A stretch of DNA of 41,041 bases from a virus. The position numbers and the translations under genes are program-made. The stretch spans positions 1 to 41,041 of IMG/VR virus record IMGVR_UViG_3300045738_000166. One strand, written 5' to 3'. The notes beneath the pieces are model-generated. The model was given only the letters and a program-made list of their open reading frames with translations, was not told where the DNA came from and searched no databases. Below, piece after piece: positions 32,192 through 40,209 of this stretch; positions within the stretch are counted from its first letter, which is position 1, and every line of letters begins with the position of its first letter.

Positions 32192-32575
32192 ATGGCAAGC
32201 ACAGCACAAGCTTTAAGAAATAAAAAACAAGGTAGTTTTGTTATCAAAATTGAAGGAGATGCAGCTGATACTACAACAATAGATGCATCTTCTGCCGGTA
32301 CAAATATGCCGGAAGATGGTACAGCAACTATTAGACGTATCATGTGGACAGTAGAAGATGGCCAGATCACAATAACATGGAAAGGAGCAGCCGATGCGGT
32401 GGCAACAAGATTGTCAGGCAATGGTAATTGGAATTTTACACAGAATCCTCCTGTAATACCTAATAATGCAACAACACCTACGGGTGATGTAACCGTTATT
32501 AAAACAGGTGCTTCAGATTATACAGTAGTAATCGAATTTGGTACAGGCGCTATGCAAGAAACTGCAGCAGCGTAA
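32192..32575 (+). CDS. Unknown late, probably virion, protein
   Basis: A 127-residue beta-rich protein without cysteine, membrane segment or enzyme motif. Strand-like segments alternate with Gly/Asn turns (GSFVIKIEGDAAD, RRIMWTVEDGQITITWKG, SGNGNWNFTQNPP, DYTVVIEFGTG). I do not recognise a named family. It has its own exact late promoter, a 5' leader hairpin and a good AGGAG site, all suggesting high late expression, and it is followed after 5 nt by a tail-tube-like gene. A capsid decoration or tail component is plausible. Confidence 0.65.
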   Translation: MASTAQALRNKKQGSFVIKIEGDAADTTTIDASSAGTNMPEDGTATIRRIMWTVEDGQITITWKGAADAVATRLSGNGNWNFTQNPPVIPNNATTPTGDVTVIKTGASDYTVVIEFGTGAMQETAAA

Positions 32576-32580
32576 TATAG

Positions 32581-33207
32581 ATGGCAACTGAATACGGTGG
32601 TTCTACTAGCACTGCTTCATCGGGTACGGTTGGCGCCTTAAGCAGGCAGCCAACCGTATTCGATTATGCTCAATCTAATCAGTTTAAATTATATCTACCA
32701 CTATTTCCAACAATGGAATGGTTTGTTGTTCGAGCCGCTGTTCCGGGAATGAATTTAGGACAAGCTACACAAGTAACTCCTTTTGTAGATATGCCTCTTG
32801 TTGGTGATAAGATTGTATATGATGCTTTTAATTTAACTTTTTTGGTTGATGAAAAATATCATAATTATATGGAGATATATAATTGGGTAAAGAATATTGG
32901 ATTTCCTTTTGAACGAGAAGGACAATTTAATAAATTACCTAGAGCGGATGGTATTGATAGAAGTGGTCATAAACAGATGCATCCTGTTACAGGAAAAATA
33001 GTAGACAGTAGCGATAGAAATTTATATACTGATATAGAATTAACTATTCTTACTAGTAAGAACAACCCTATTGTTAGAATTACAATGTATGAAGCATTTC
33101 CTACTAATTTGGGGGCTTTAGAATATAGTCAACAGGAATCTGACACTGATTATGTCAGATGTGATGTTACTTTTGCCTATAGTTGGTTTGATGTTAATTC
33201 TTTATAA
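32581..33207 (+). CDS. Tail-tube-fold protein, candidate gp3 tail completion protein
   Basis: A 208-residue protein that follows the tail-tube plan: FKLYLPLFPTMEWFVVRAAVPGMNLGQATQ, then a TPFVDMPLVGDKIVYDAFNLTFLVDE hairpin and YMEIYNWVKNIGFP, mirroring the IPGLTIGEVTVPYRGR and YDAWTVTV elements of gp19 here. It is therefore a tube-related protein rather than the main tube. In related marine T4-like phages the gene between gp23 and uvsY is commonly annotated gp3, the tail-tube terminator; a gp54-like initiator is the other option. Its stop codon is inside the next late promoter. Confidence 0.65.
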   Translation: MATEYGGSTSTASSGTVGALSRQPTVFDYAQSNQFKLYLPLFPTMEWFVVRAAVPGMNLGQATQVTPFVDMPLVGDKIVYDAFNLTFLVDEKYHNYMEIYNWVKNIGFPFEREGQFNKLPRADGIDRSGHKQMHPVTGKIVDSSDRNLYTDIELTILTSKNNPIVRITMYEAFPTNLGALEYSQQESDTDYVRCDVTFAYSWFDVNSL

Positions 33208-33210
33208 ATA
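33203..33210 (+). promoter_or_regulatory. Late promoter of the candidate structured RNA
   Basis: Exact TATAAATA that includes the stop codon (33205-33207) of the tail-tube-like gene. Adding the usual six bases puts the RNA start at about 33216, which is exactly the first base of the long helix of the RNA described next. Confidence 0.7.
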
Positions 33211-33215
33211 CTTTT

Positions 33216-33346
33216 GGAGGCGGCCTGAGGTCAATTTTAAAGTTAATTTTAAAGAAATCTTCCAAAATATAGTTGTTTAATTGATTGGAAGTTTAAGATG
33301 TAAAGCACAAAGTAAGTGATTGATTTTGGGTCGCCTCTGCTTTTTA
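33216..33346 (+). ncRNA. Candidate structured RNA with 21-bp terminal helix
   Basis: In a 152-nt gap without any credible reading frame, bases 33216-33236 can pair without interruption with 33318-33338: 14 Watson-Crick and 7 G-U pairs, starting GGAGGCGGCCU against GGGUCGCCUCU. The 3' arm runs into GCTTTTTAT, a terminator-like U-run. The 5' arm begins where the late promoter at 33203-33210 should start transcription. Inside, CTTCCAA (33259-33265) pairs with TTGGAAG (33285-33291), and AATTTTAAAG occurs twice (33233-33242, 33245-33254). I recognise no known RNA family. It may be a small RNA of about 130 nt, or an elaborate terminator/leader before uvsY. Confidence 0.6.
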
Positions 33347-33359
33347 TAATGGATATATT

Positions 33360-33785
33360 ATGGATCTCGAAACACTACAAAATCAAGCTGATATTGATTT
33401 AAAAATAGATGATACTGAATTAGACCTAGAGTCTATTCGTACTCCTCAGCTGCACAACAAATACCTTAAATTATTTACAAAGCATTCTTTGCAATTAAAA
33501 AAGGTAAAGGATGATTATGATGGACTGTATAAATTAAAGTGGGAATATTATACAGGGAAGGCGCCGATGAATGTTTATCAAGCTGAACCTTTTGATTTGA
33601 AGGTACTCAAAGCGGATGTTCATATCTATTTAAATGCAGATGCAGAACTGCAAAAACTAGGACAACGACAAGAATATTTAAACATAATTGTAGTTTATTT
33701 AGAACGAGTATTACGGGAAATAAATAATCGTAACTGGAACATTCGTAATACCATAGAATGGAAGAAGTTTATTCATGGTGAATAG
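33360..33785 (+). CDS. uvsY: Recombination mediator UvsY
   Basis: A 141-residue protein matching UvsY (T4: 137 residues), which loads the UvsX recombinase onto gp32-coated single-stranded DNA. The LHNKYLKLFTKHSLQLKKVK helix, the conserved LKWEYYTGKAP segment and the C-terminal EYLNIIVVYLERVLREINNR helix fit the family. Next to uvsW, as in T4. No convincing ribosome binding site precedes the ATG (only GGA at 33351-33353), so translation may depend on the structured RNA upstream. Confidence 0.9.
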   Translation: MDLETLQNQADIDLKIDDTELDLESIRTPQLHNKYLKLFTKHSLQLKKVKDDYDGLYKLKWEYYTGKAPMNVYQAEPFDLKVLKADVHIYLNADAELQKLGQRQEYLNIIVVYLERVLREINNRNWNIRNTIEWKKFIHGE

Positions 33786-33787
33786 GT

Positions 33788-35236
33788 TTGAAAGTTACCC
33801 TTGAAAAATTTAATGAAGTATATCTCCGAGTCAAATGTGAGCAATCTGTGGCAAAAGAGCTTTCGGAGTTCTTCACCTTTGAAGTACCGAATGCAAGATT
33901 TATGCCGTCGGTACGAAACCGTGTGTGGGATGGTCGTATACGTTTATTCAGCCCTGCTACTGGTAAAATATATCTGGGACTATTATCGTATGTCCGGAGA
34001 TTCCTCGCAGAAAACGGACACAAAATCGAATACGGAGAAGGATTAGTTCCGCCTAGAAGGTTGGATAAAAACTTAACAAAAAAATTTGTACGAAAAATTG
34101 AAAAAGGAATCCGAACAAGAGATTATCAGATAGATGCGATACATAATATACTTGAATGTGATAGGGGCCTCATTTTGTCTCCTACTGGTTCTGGTAAATC
34201 ATTTATAATTTATGCTCTAGTAAGATATTATATTGAAAAACTAGAAGATAAAAAAATTCTTATTGTTGTACCTAGTACAGGTTTAGTAGAACAAATGTAT
34301 TCTGATTTTGCAGACTACGGCTGGTTTCCGGATGAATATTGTCATAAACTTTATGCAGGAGCAGATAAGAATACTCCTAAAGAAGTAATCATTTCTACAT
34401 GGCAATCTATTTACAATCTACCTAAAAGTTATTTCAGTCAATTTGGAACAGTGTTTGTGGATGAGGCACATCTAGCAAAAGCTAAATCGTTGACAGGTAT
34501 AATGACCAAATTACATGACTGTAAATATCGTATAGGTCTTACTGGTACACTTGATGGTACAGAAATACATCGTTTAGTTTTAGAAGGTCTTTTTAATAAA
34601 CATAAACAAGTAACAACTACTTCAGAATTAATAAGAAGAAAACAATTATCAGATTTACATATAAGCTGTTTGGTGTTAAATCATCCTAAAGATAAAAGAA
34701 ATAGATTTAATTATCAAGAAGAATCTAGTTTACTAGCTGTAGATCCAGCTAGAAATAAATTTATAGCTAATCTTGTTAAAGATCAGGAAGGAAATAGTTT
34801 AGTCTTATGTAGATTTATAGTGCAATTGGATCATCTTTATGAAATGTTAAACAAAGATGTACTTAGAAAAGTGTTTATGATATATGGTGGAACAGATACA
34901 GAAGATCGTAATGAGATAAGAGGTATTGTAGAAAAGGAAAATAATGCTATTATTATAGCATCGTATGGTGTATTTTCACAAGGTATTAATATTAAAAGAC
35001 TTCATAATATTATATTTGGATCACCATATAAATCACAGATCAAAGTGTTGCAATCTATAGGAAGGGGTTTGAGAGTTGCTGAAGATAAAAAACAACTGAA
35101 AGTATTTGACATTGTAGACGATTTGAGTTATAATGGAAGGGAGAATTATACTTTAAAACATTTTAAAGAAAGAATTACAATATATAATGAACAATCATTT
35201 GAATATGATATTATACCTGTTAAACTTAAAAAGTAA
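33788..35236 (+). CDS. uvsW: DNA/RNA helicase UvsW
   Basis: A 482-residue superfamily 2 helicase (T4 UvsW is about 500). The N-terminal domain (residues 1-85, with RVKCEQSVAKELSEFFTFEV and RNRVWDGRIRLF) is UvsW-specific. Walker A SPTGSGKS is at 131-138, DEAH at 225-228, and a QSIGRGLR motif VI near 420. In T4 it unwinds R-loops and branched DNA, ending origin-dependent and promoting recombination-dependent replication. The start is TTG at 33788, 2 nt after the uvsY stop; family alignment supports it and no ATG fits. Confidence 0.95.
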   Translation: MKVTLEKFNEVYLRVKCEQSVAKELSEFFTFEVPNARFMPSVRNRVWDGRIRLFSPATGKIYLGLLSYVRRFLAENGHKIEYGEGLVPPRRLDKNLTKKFVRKIEKGIRTRDYQIDAIHNILECDRGLILSPTGSGKSFIIYALVRYYIEKLEDKKILIVVPSTGLVEQMYSDFADYGWFPDEYCHKLYAGADKNTPKEVIISTWQSIYNLPKSYFSQFGTVFVDEAHLAKAKSLTGIMTKLHDCKYRIGLTGTLDGTEIHRLVLEGLFNKHKQVTTTSELIRRKQLSDLHISCLVLNHPKDKRNRFNYQEESSLLAVDPARNKFIANLVKDQEGNSLVLCRFIVQLDHLYEMLNKDVLRKVFMIYGGTDTEDRNEIRGIVEKENNAIIIASYGVFSQGINIKRLHNIIFGSPYKSQIKVLQSIGRGLRVAEDKKQLKVFDIVDDLSYNGRENYTLKHFKERITIYNEQSFEYDIIPVKLKK

Positions 35237-35243
35237 ATAAATA
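35236..35243 (+). promoter_or_regulatory. Near-consensus late promoter 5 nt before a start codon
   Basis: AATAAATA (one mismatch) begins on the last base of the uvsW stop codon and is followed by GTACC and the ATG at 35249. Same 5-nt spacing as at 1823 (minus strand) and 26439. Confidence 0.4.
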
Positions 35244-35248
35244 GTACC

Positions 35249-35749
35249 ATGGAAGAACTCCTAAAGATTGACAAAGGTAATGAAAATCATTATAAAGTTT
35301 TAAAACTTATTGGTGGAGATGAAGTATTTTGTAAGGTAGTACAGGAATTTGCTGATGCTTTAGTTGTGGAAATGCCCATGACTATTGTTAAGCATCAAAT
35401 GATTGTTCCACCCCAGCACCAGAAACCTACTGAAAGGAAGGTGATTGAACATACTGGGTTGGATCGTTGGATGAACTATACCCATGATGAAACGTTTATC
35501 ATATATAAAGAACGTATATTATCTTTTGGAAGCTTAGCTCCCGAAGTACTTGTTTATTATAAAATGTTAAGTAAAAAAGCTAAGATAGAATCTGGTCATA
35601 TGAAAGATGTTGATGAGAATGAGATTATGGAACATATCCAGGAGAATTTAGCTAGAGTAGCAGCGATGATGGGTGAAGATATGGATGAAATGGAATCAGA
35701 AGAAGCTCCAACAGAAGAACTTATAGCTACTAAAAGAATACTCCATTGA
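35249..35749 (+). CDS. Hypothetical protein with LSm-like N-terminal barrel
   Basis: A 166-residue protein. Residues 13-55 (HYKVLKLIGGDEVFCKVVQEF, then a DALVVEMPMTIV strand) look like the five-stranded Sm/LSm barrel: a conserved L-x-GGDEV turn, a bent strand and a hydrophobic hairpin. The middle is mixed, and residues 120-158 are acidic and Met-rich (MMGEDMDEMESEEAP). If the fold is right it may bind RNA or pack as a ring. Similar small proteins occur in marine phages without known function. It sits between uvsW and the gp55 cluster. Fold is inferred from pattern only. Confidence 0.55.
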   Translation: MEELLKIDKGNENHYKVLKLIGGDEVFCKVVQEFADALVVEMPMTIVKHQMIVPPQHQKPTERKVIEHTGLDRWMNYTHDETFIIYKERILSFGSLAPEVLVYYKMLSKKAKIESGHMKDVDENEIMEHIQENLARVAAMMGEDMDEMESEEAPTEELIATKRILH

Positions 35750-35840
35750 TCCATGGATACTCTCTTTCCTCGAAGGGACGCTGTCCAGCTTATCATGCTT
35801 TTAGGAGTTTGTCAACCCCCAATCTAAAGAAAATTAAGAC

Positions 35841-35875
35841 TTGACATTTCACTTTAGCTGTGTTAAGCTTATAGT
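35841..35875 (+). promoter_or_regulatory. Host-type (sigma-70-like) promoter
   Basis: A perfect -35 TTGACA (35841-35846) is followed after 17 nt by TAAGCT (35864-35869), a poor -10; TATAGT at 35870-35875 is a better -10 but at 23 nt. It lies in the 157-nt gap before the deoxyribosyltransferase-like gene and gp55. No late octamer is present in this gap, fitting early or middle expression. Confidence 0.5.
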
Positions 35876-35906
35876 GTCTTAAACATATAAAGAAGGCATT
35901 TAATTT

Positions 35907-36383
35907 ATGAAGAAGTACATATATTTGGCAGGACCTATAGCAGGTTGTACGGCTGAGGAAGCAACAGGATGGCGAGATTATGTGTGTACATTTTTTCCGT
36001 ATGGTATTATAGGAATATCTCCTTTAAGATGTGAACCATTAAAGGAAGGAATGACGTATACAGAACCTGGCGCTACAGAAAAGAAGTGGTCTGATCCTAG
36101 AGCTATTGCAACAAAGAACTGGCTTGATACAGAGTCATGTGATTTGGTGTTGGCTTATCTACCCAAAGAATTAAACGAAAGACGTCCCTCATATGGTACG
36201 ACTATCGAAATTGGTTGGGCGATTGGATTAAGAAAACCTCTTATCGTTGTTTCTGATGATGACTATTTAATGAATCATCCTTTAATCAAACATAATGCAT
36301 CATGGCGCTTTGATAATCTCGAAGATGCTGCAGATGTTATTGTTGGATTGTTTGGTGATTATGTTGGACCCGTACAACACTAA
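35907..36383 (+). CDS. Nucleoside 2-deoxyribosyltransferase-like enzyme
   Basis: A 158-residue protein with the fold pattern of nucleoside 2-deoxyribosyltransferases: N-terminal YIYLAGPIAG (residues 4-13), an Asp-containing strand (SCDLVLAYLP, Asp79), and SYGTTIEIGWAIGLRKPLIVV with Glu101 at the catalytic glutamate position. The family exchanges or hydrolyses the base of deoxynucleosides or nucleotides, so it may serve nucleotide salvage or degradation during infection. It lies behind a host-type promoter and is followed by gp55, both suggesting pre-late expression. The exact substrate is unclear. Confidence 0.8.
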   Translation: MKKYIYLAGPIAGCTAEEATGWRDYVCTFFPYGIIGISPLRCEPLKEGMTYTEPGATEKKWSDPRAIATKNWLDTESCDLVLAYLPKELNERRPSYGTTIEIGWAIGLRKPLIVVSDDDYLMNHPLIKHNASWRFDNLEDAADVIVGLFGDYVGPVQH

Positions 36384-36407
36384 TAGGTTCTCCATAAGGA
36401 GATCAAA

Positions 36408-36899
36408 ATGGCGAAGCGTAAGAAGGACCCAGTACATTATGTAGATAATAAAAAGTTTTTTGCTGCTTTAGTAGAACGAAAAGAACAGACAGCTGAGGCC
36501 GAAGCAATCGGTGACAAAGCTCCACAGATTACCAATTATTTAGGAGAATGTATCCTAAAGATTGCTAATCATTTGTCTTATCGTCCTAATTTTATTAATT
36601 ACACCTATAGAGAAGAAATGATATCTGATGGTATAGAAAATTGCCTTCAGTATATGGATAGATTTGATCCAGAAAAATCAAGTAACCCCTTTGCATATTT
36701 TACACAGATTATTTATTATGCATTTGTTCGTAGAATAACAAAGGAGAAGAAACAACAAGCGATTAAAGAAAAGTTGTTAAAGGAATCAGATATTGAACAG
36801 AGGATTGCTTTACAAGCTCATGATGATGATGGCAAGTACCAACAACAGTTTGTGGATATGTTAGAGAAATATACATTTCATGCAGACCAGGATGAATAG
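36408..36899 (+). CDS. gp55: Late-transcription sigma factor gp55
   Basis: A 163-residue homologue of T4 gp55 (185), the small sigma factor that directs host RNA polymerase to TATAAATA promoters. The core (ILKIANHLSYRPNFINYTYR, then EEMISDGIENCLQYMDRFDPEKSSNPFAYFTQIIYYAFVRRI) corresponds to sigma region 2 and is strongly conserved. The C-terminus (FVDMLEKYTF) is hydrophobic and acidic, in the place where T4 gp55 contacts the gp45 sliding clamp. A strong AAGGAG site precedes the ATG. The many late octamers in this window are its expected targets. Confidence 0.93.
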   Translation: MAKRKKDPVHYVDNKKFFAALVERKEQTAEAEAIGDKAPQITNYLGECILKIANHLSYRPNFINYTYREEMISDGIENCLQYMDRFDPEKSSNPFAYFTQIIYYAFVRRITKEKKQQAIKEKLLKESDIEQRIALQAHDDDGKYQQQFVDMLEKYTFHADQDE

Positions 36900-36902
36900 T
36901 TA

Positions 36903-37967
36903 GTGAAGGTAGCAATAATTACAGATACACACTGGGGAGGTAAAAATGACAATTTGGCGTTCTCTGAATTCCAACGGAGATTCTACGAAGGAACTTTTTT
37001 CCCAATACTTGATCGGGAGAAAATTACAACGATACTTCATTTGGGTGATGCTTTTGATCGCCGGAAGTATTCTAATTTCTTATCTCTTAAACTAGCAAAA
37101 GAAATGTTTTTTGAACCTGCAAGGGATTTCAAAATACATATGCTTGTAGGCAATCACGATGCTTACTACAAAAATAATAATGACGTAAATTCTATAGCAT
37201 TAACTTGTGGAGAGTACGATAACATAATTTTGTATCAAGACATTCCAGAAGTTGTAGAGATAGGCGGGTGTCATATTTTATTTATACCTTGGATAGCATC
37301 AGCACATTTTGTGCCAGCTATGAACATGATAAAGAAGGCGAAAGCTGATATTGTTATGGGACATTTAGAGATCAATGGTAGTGAGATGGTACCAGGTCTT
37401 TATTGTGAAGGTGGTTTAGATAGAGAATTATTTAAACGATATGAACGAGTATTTTCAGGACATTACCATACCCAACAAGACGATGGCCATATTAGATATT
37501 TAGGAGCTCCTTACGAAATAAATTGGAACGATTATAAGACCAATAAAGGATTTCATATTTTTGATACCGAGACTAGAGAATTTGAGTTTTATCAGAATCC
37601 TAATCGACTGTTTAAAAAGATATTCTACGATGACGGCCACAGTTGTGATGAGATGCTCAACATGGATCTTTCTCAATATGAGAATTGTTATGTTAAAATA
37701 TTTGTTATTCAGAAGAATGATTTTTATGCATTTGATAGGTTTGTAGATAAGTGTTATAACGAAGGTAATTTTTATGAATTGAAAGTGGTAGAAGATTTTT
37801 CAGATTTAGATCCAGATGCTATAACAGATGAAGTGGTAGAAGTGGGTGAAGATACTATGGCGCTATTAGATAGATATGTAGAAGAAATTGATAGTCAAGC
37901 TTTAAACAAAAATAAATTGAAAAGACTATTAAAGAATTTGTATGTGGAGGCCAGTGAGATTGAATGA
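36903..37967 (+). CDS. gp47: Recombination nuclease subunit gp47 (Mre11/SbcD-like)
   Basis: A 354-residue metallophosphoesterase (T4 gp47 is 339). Phosphoesterase motifs are in order: DTHWG (Asp8, His10), GDAFDRR (Asp49), GNHDAY (Asn84-His85-Asp86), GHLEI and FSGHYHTQ. With gp46 it resects DNA ends for recombination-dependent replication. The start is GTG at 36903, 3 nt after the gp55 stop, with no good ribosome binding site, so translation may depend on coupling to gp55. ATGA overlap joins it to gp46. Confidence 0.95.
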   Translation: MKVAIITDTHWGGKNDNLAFSEFQRRFYEGTFFPILDREKITTILHLGDAFDRRKYSNFLSLKLAKEMFFEPARDFKIHMLVGNHDAYYKNNNDVNSIALTCGEYDNIILYQDIPEVVEIGGCHILFIPWIASAHFVPAMNMIKKAKADIVMGHLEINGSEMVPGLYCEGGLDRELFKRYERVFSGHYHTQQDDGHIRYLGAPYEINWNDYKTNKGFHIFDTETREFEFYQNPNRLFKKIFYDDGHSCDEMLNMDLSQYENCYVKIFVIQKNDFYAFDRFVDKCYNEGNFYELKVVEDFSDLDPDAITDEVVEVGEDTMALLDRYVEEIDSQALNKNKLKRLLKNLYVEASEIE

Positions 37968-39679
37968 TAGTATTTGAAAAGGTTATATGGCAGAACTTTT
38001 TATCAACAGGTAACACTCCAATAGAAATAGTTTTAAATGAATCTCCTTCTACACTTATTATTGGAGACAATGGCAGTGGAAAATCTACAGTTTTGGATGC
38101 TTTGACGTTTAGTTTGTTTGGTAAGCCCTTTCGACGTATAAAGAAAGACCAGTTGGTGAATAGTGTTAATGGTCGAGATTGTAAGGTAGAGGTTGAATTT
38201 AGAATAGGACGTAAGAAGTTTTTAATACGAAGGGGTATAAAACCTACAAAATTTGAGATTTATATAGACGGTAAGTTATTAAATCAAGATGCTAGTTCAA
38301 GAGATTACCAACGACATCTTGAAAATAATATATTAAAGTTAAATCATAGATCATTTACACAAGTGGTAATATTAGGATCGTCATCTTTTATTCCTTTTAT
38401 GCAATTAACCGCAGCTTCTAGGCGAGAAGTTGTGGAAGAGATTTTAGATATCAAGATTTTTTCTATGATGAACGTCTTACTCAAACAGAAAGTTAAAGAC
38501 AATAAGGAAAAAACTAGTGCTATTTCTTATGAAAATAGTTTATTAGAACATAAAGTTCTTTTGCAAAAGGATAAGATTTTAGAAGCAAAAGAAAAAAGTA
38601 AATCTTCTCTCAAAGTACTAGAGAAAAAGATGAAGAAAAATGCTGATGATATGAAAAAGTTGGAAGATGAAGTATTAATATTGAAGGAGTGGGTGTCAGA
38701 ATGGGAGAAGGATATTTTACCCAAACATGAAAAAGTAGATGAAGATAGAACAGAGTTAAAACATATAAGATATAAGATGGACCTTAAATCATCTGTGGCT
38801 AAAAATGATATAGAATTTTTTGAAAATAATGATGAGTGTCCTACTTGTGATCAACACATAGATGAGGAGTTTAAGAGTAAGGCTATAGAGGAGCGTACAA
38901 ATAAAATGATTACGACTGCTTGCACCTTAACTGAAATAGATGCACGATTAACAGAAATGGATGCTCGTTTTAAGTTGTATGAAAAAATAGAGGGTGATAA
39001 ACGAGAACATGAGGTAAATATAGCTAAGAAAACGGCTTCATCAGAATCTATTTTAGATTTTAATGAACAGGTATCTAAACAGATAAATGATATACATAAT
39101 GCGGGGTTATTCCTTGAGGAAGATAAGAAACGGTTACAGGAGTATCGTGAAGATACAAAGAGGATACAAAAAGAAAGAGAAAAAATCCAAGACCAAGCAA
39201 CCTATTTCACGATTGCGAAGCAGTTGCTTCAGGACTCGGGAATTAAAACCAAGATCATTAAGAAGTATCTACCTATCATGAATAAGTTGGTGAACAGTTA
39301 TTTAAACCAGCTGGAGTTTCAAGTTAAGTTTGAGTTGGATGAACAGTTTAATGAAACGATTAAGTCTAGATATAGAGATGTGTTTAGTTATGATAATTTT
39401 AGTGAAGGTGAGAAGATGCGAATAGACTTGGCGTTACTTTTTACCTGGAGACAGATCGCTAAAATGAAGAATAGCACCAACACCAATTTATTGGTATTGG
39501 ATGAGATTTTTGATTCTTCATTAGATGTAAATGGAACAGATGAATTTTTGAAGATCCTAAATACTTTAAGCAATGAGAATATATTTTTAATCAGCCATAA
39601 ATCAGATTTGAATGTAGATAAGTTTGATAGCCTGATTAGATTTGAAAAGGTACAAAACTTTACACGGTTAACAACATGA
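37964..39679 (+). CDS. gp46: Recombination ATPase subunit gp46 (Rad50/SbcC-like)
   Basis: A 571-residue SMC/Rad50-type ATPase (T4 gp46 is 560). Walker A GDNGSGKST is at 34-42. Two coiled-coil arms (about 170-285 and 300-430) flank a zinc hook CPTC at Cys292/Cys295. The ABC signature FSEGEKMRIDLALL and Walker B LLVLDEIFDSS follow. It partners gp47, and the hook joins two complexes. ATGA overlaps exist at both ends, with gp47 and with peptide deformylase. Confidence 0.96.
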   Translation: MIVFEKVIWQNFLSTGNTPIEIVLNESPSTLIIGDNGSGKSTVLDALTFSLFGKPFRRIKKDQLVNSVNGRDCKVEVEFRIGRKKFLIRRGIKPTKFEIYIDGKLLNQDASSRDYQRHLENNILKLNHRSFTQVVILGSSSFIPFMQLTAASRREVVEEILDIKIFSMMNVLLKQKVKDNKEKTSAISYENSLLEHKVLLQKDKILEAKEKSKSSLKVLEKKMKKNADDMKKLEDEVLILKEWVSEWEKDILPKHEKVDEDRTELKHIRYKMDLKSSVAKNDIEFFENNDECPTCDQHIDEEFKSKAIEERTNKMITTACTLTEIDARLTEMDARFKLYEKIEGDKREHEVNIAKKTASSESILDFNEQVSKQINDIHNAGLFLEEDKKRLQEYREDTKRIQKEREKIQDQATYFTIAKQLLQDSGIKTKIIKKYLPIMNKLVNSYLNQLEFQVKFELDEQFNETIKSRYRDVFSYDNFSEGEKMRIDLALLFTWRQIAKMKNSTNTNLLVLDEIFDSSLDVNGTDEFLKILNTLSNENIFLISHKSDLNVDKFDSLIRFEKVQNFTRLTT

Positions 39680-40209
39680 AATTAGTAGAAGAAACAAACC
39701 CCATATTGATGCAGAAATGCAATCCTTTTGATTTTGAAGAACCTGTTATGGATCCATATGAATTAGCTGAAGGATTGCATGAGATAAGAAAGAAAGGAGG
39801 GGGAATTGGATTAGCTGCACCCCAAGTAGGAATTCCTACTATGACTTTGGTTATTGGTATGGGCAACTTACAGACAGAAGGTACTGAAGATTATGACCAA
39901 GTGTTTTTTAATCCTAATATACTTTCATTTGGAGATGAACAGTCGTATATGATAGAAGGTTGTTTAAGTTATCCAGAGTTGTTTGTTAAAGTAAAACGTC
40001 CCACAGAGATTGTAATGGAGTGGTGGACTGAAGAAGATACTAGATGTGAAGAAAAGTTTATTGGTATAACATCTAGAATTATACAACATGAAGTAGATCA
40101 TTTAAATGGAATTACTTTTCTTAGAAAAGCTAATAGATATCATGTGGAATTAGCTAAGAAAAAACGTACTTCTTTATTAAAAGTTAGGAGACTTCAAAAA
40201 AATGATTAA
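39676..40209 (+). CDS. def: Peptide deformylase
   Basis: A 177-residue peptide deformylase with all three catalytic motifs: GIGLAAPQ (43-50), EGCLSYP (94-100, metal ligand Cys96) and HEVDH (138-142, two His ligands and the catalytic Glu139). It removes the formyl group from new proteins. Phage copies occur in several marine T4-like phages, where they may support translation of phage or photosystem proteins. The ATG overlaps the gp46 stop (ATGA) and the end overlaps the next gene by 8 nt. Length and motifs suggest an active enzyme. Confidence 0.95.
   Translation: MKLVEETNPILMQKCNPFDFEEPVMDPYELAEGLHEIRKKGGGIGLAAPQVGIPTMTLVIGMGNLQTEGTEDYDQVFFNPNILSFGDEQSYMIEGCLSYPELFVKVKRPTEIVMEWWTEEDTRCEEKFIGITSRIIQHEVDHLNGITFLRKANRYHVELAKKKRTSLLKVRRLQKND

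Noticed and set aside
35749-35758. Palindrome ATCCATGGAT just after the LSm-like gene
   Set aside because: Only 10 bp, no loop or T-run follows, and there is no sign of an operator or terminator function.
37279-37286. Minus-strand TATAAATA inside gp47
   Set aside because: It points against the operon with no minus-strand gene downstream, so it is probably a chance match in AT-rich coding DNA.
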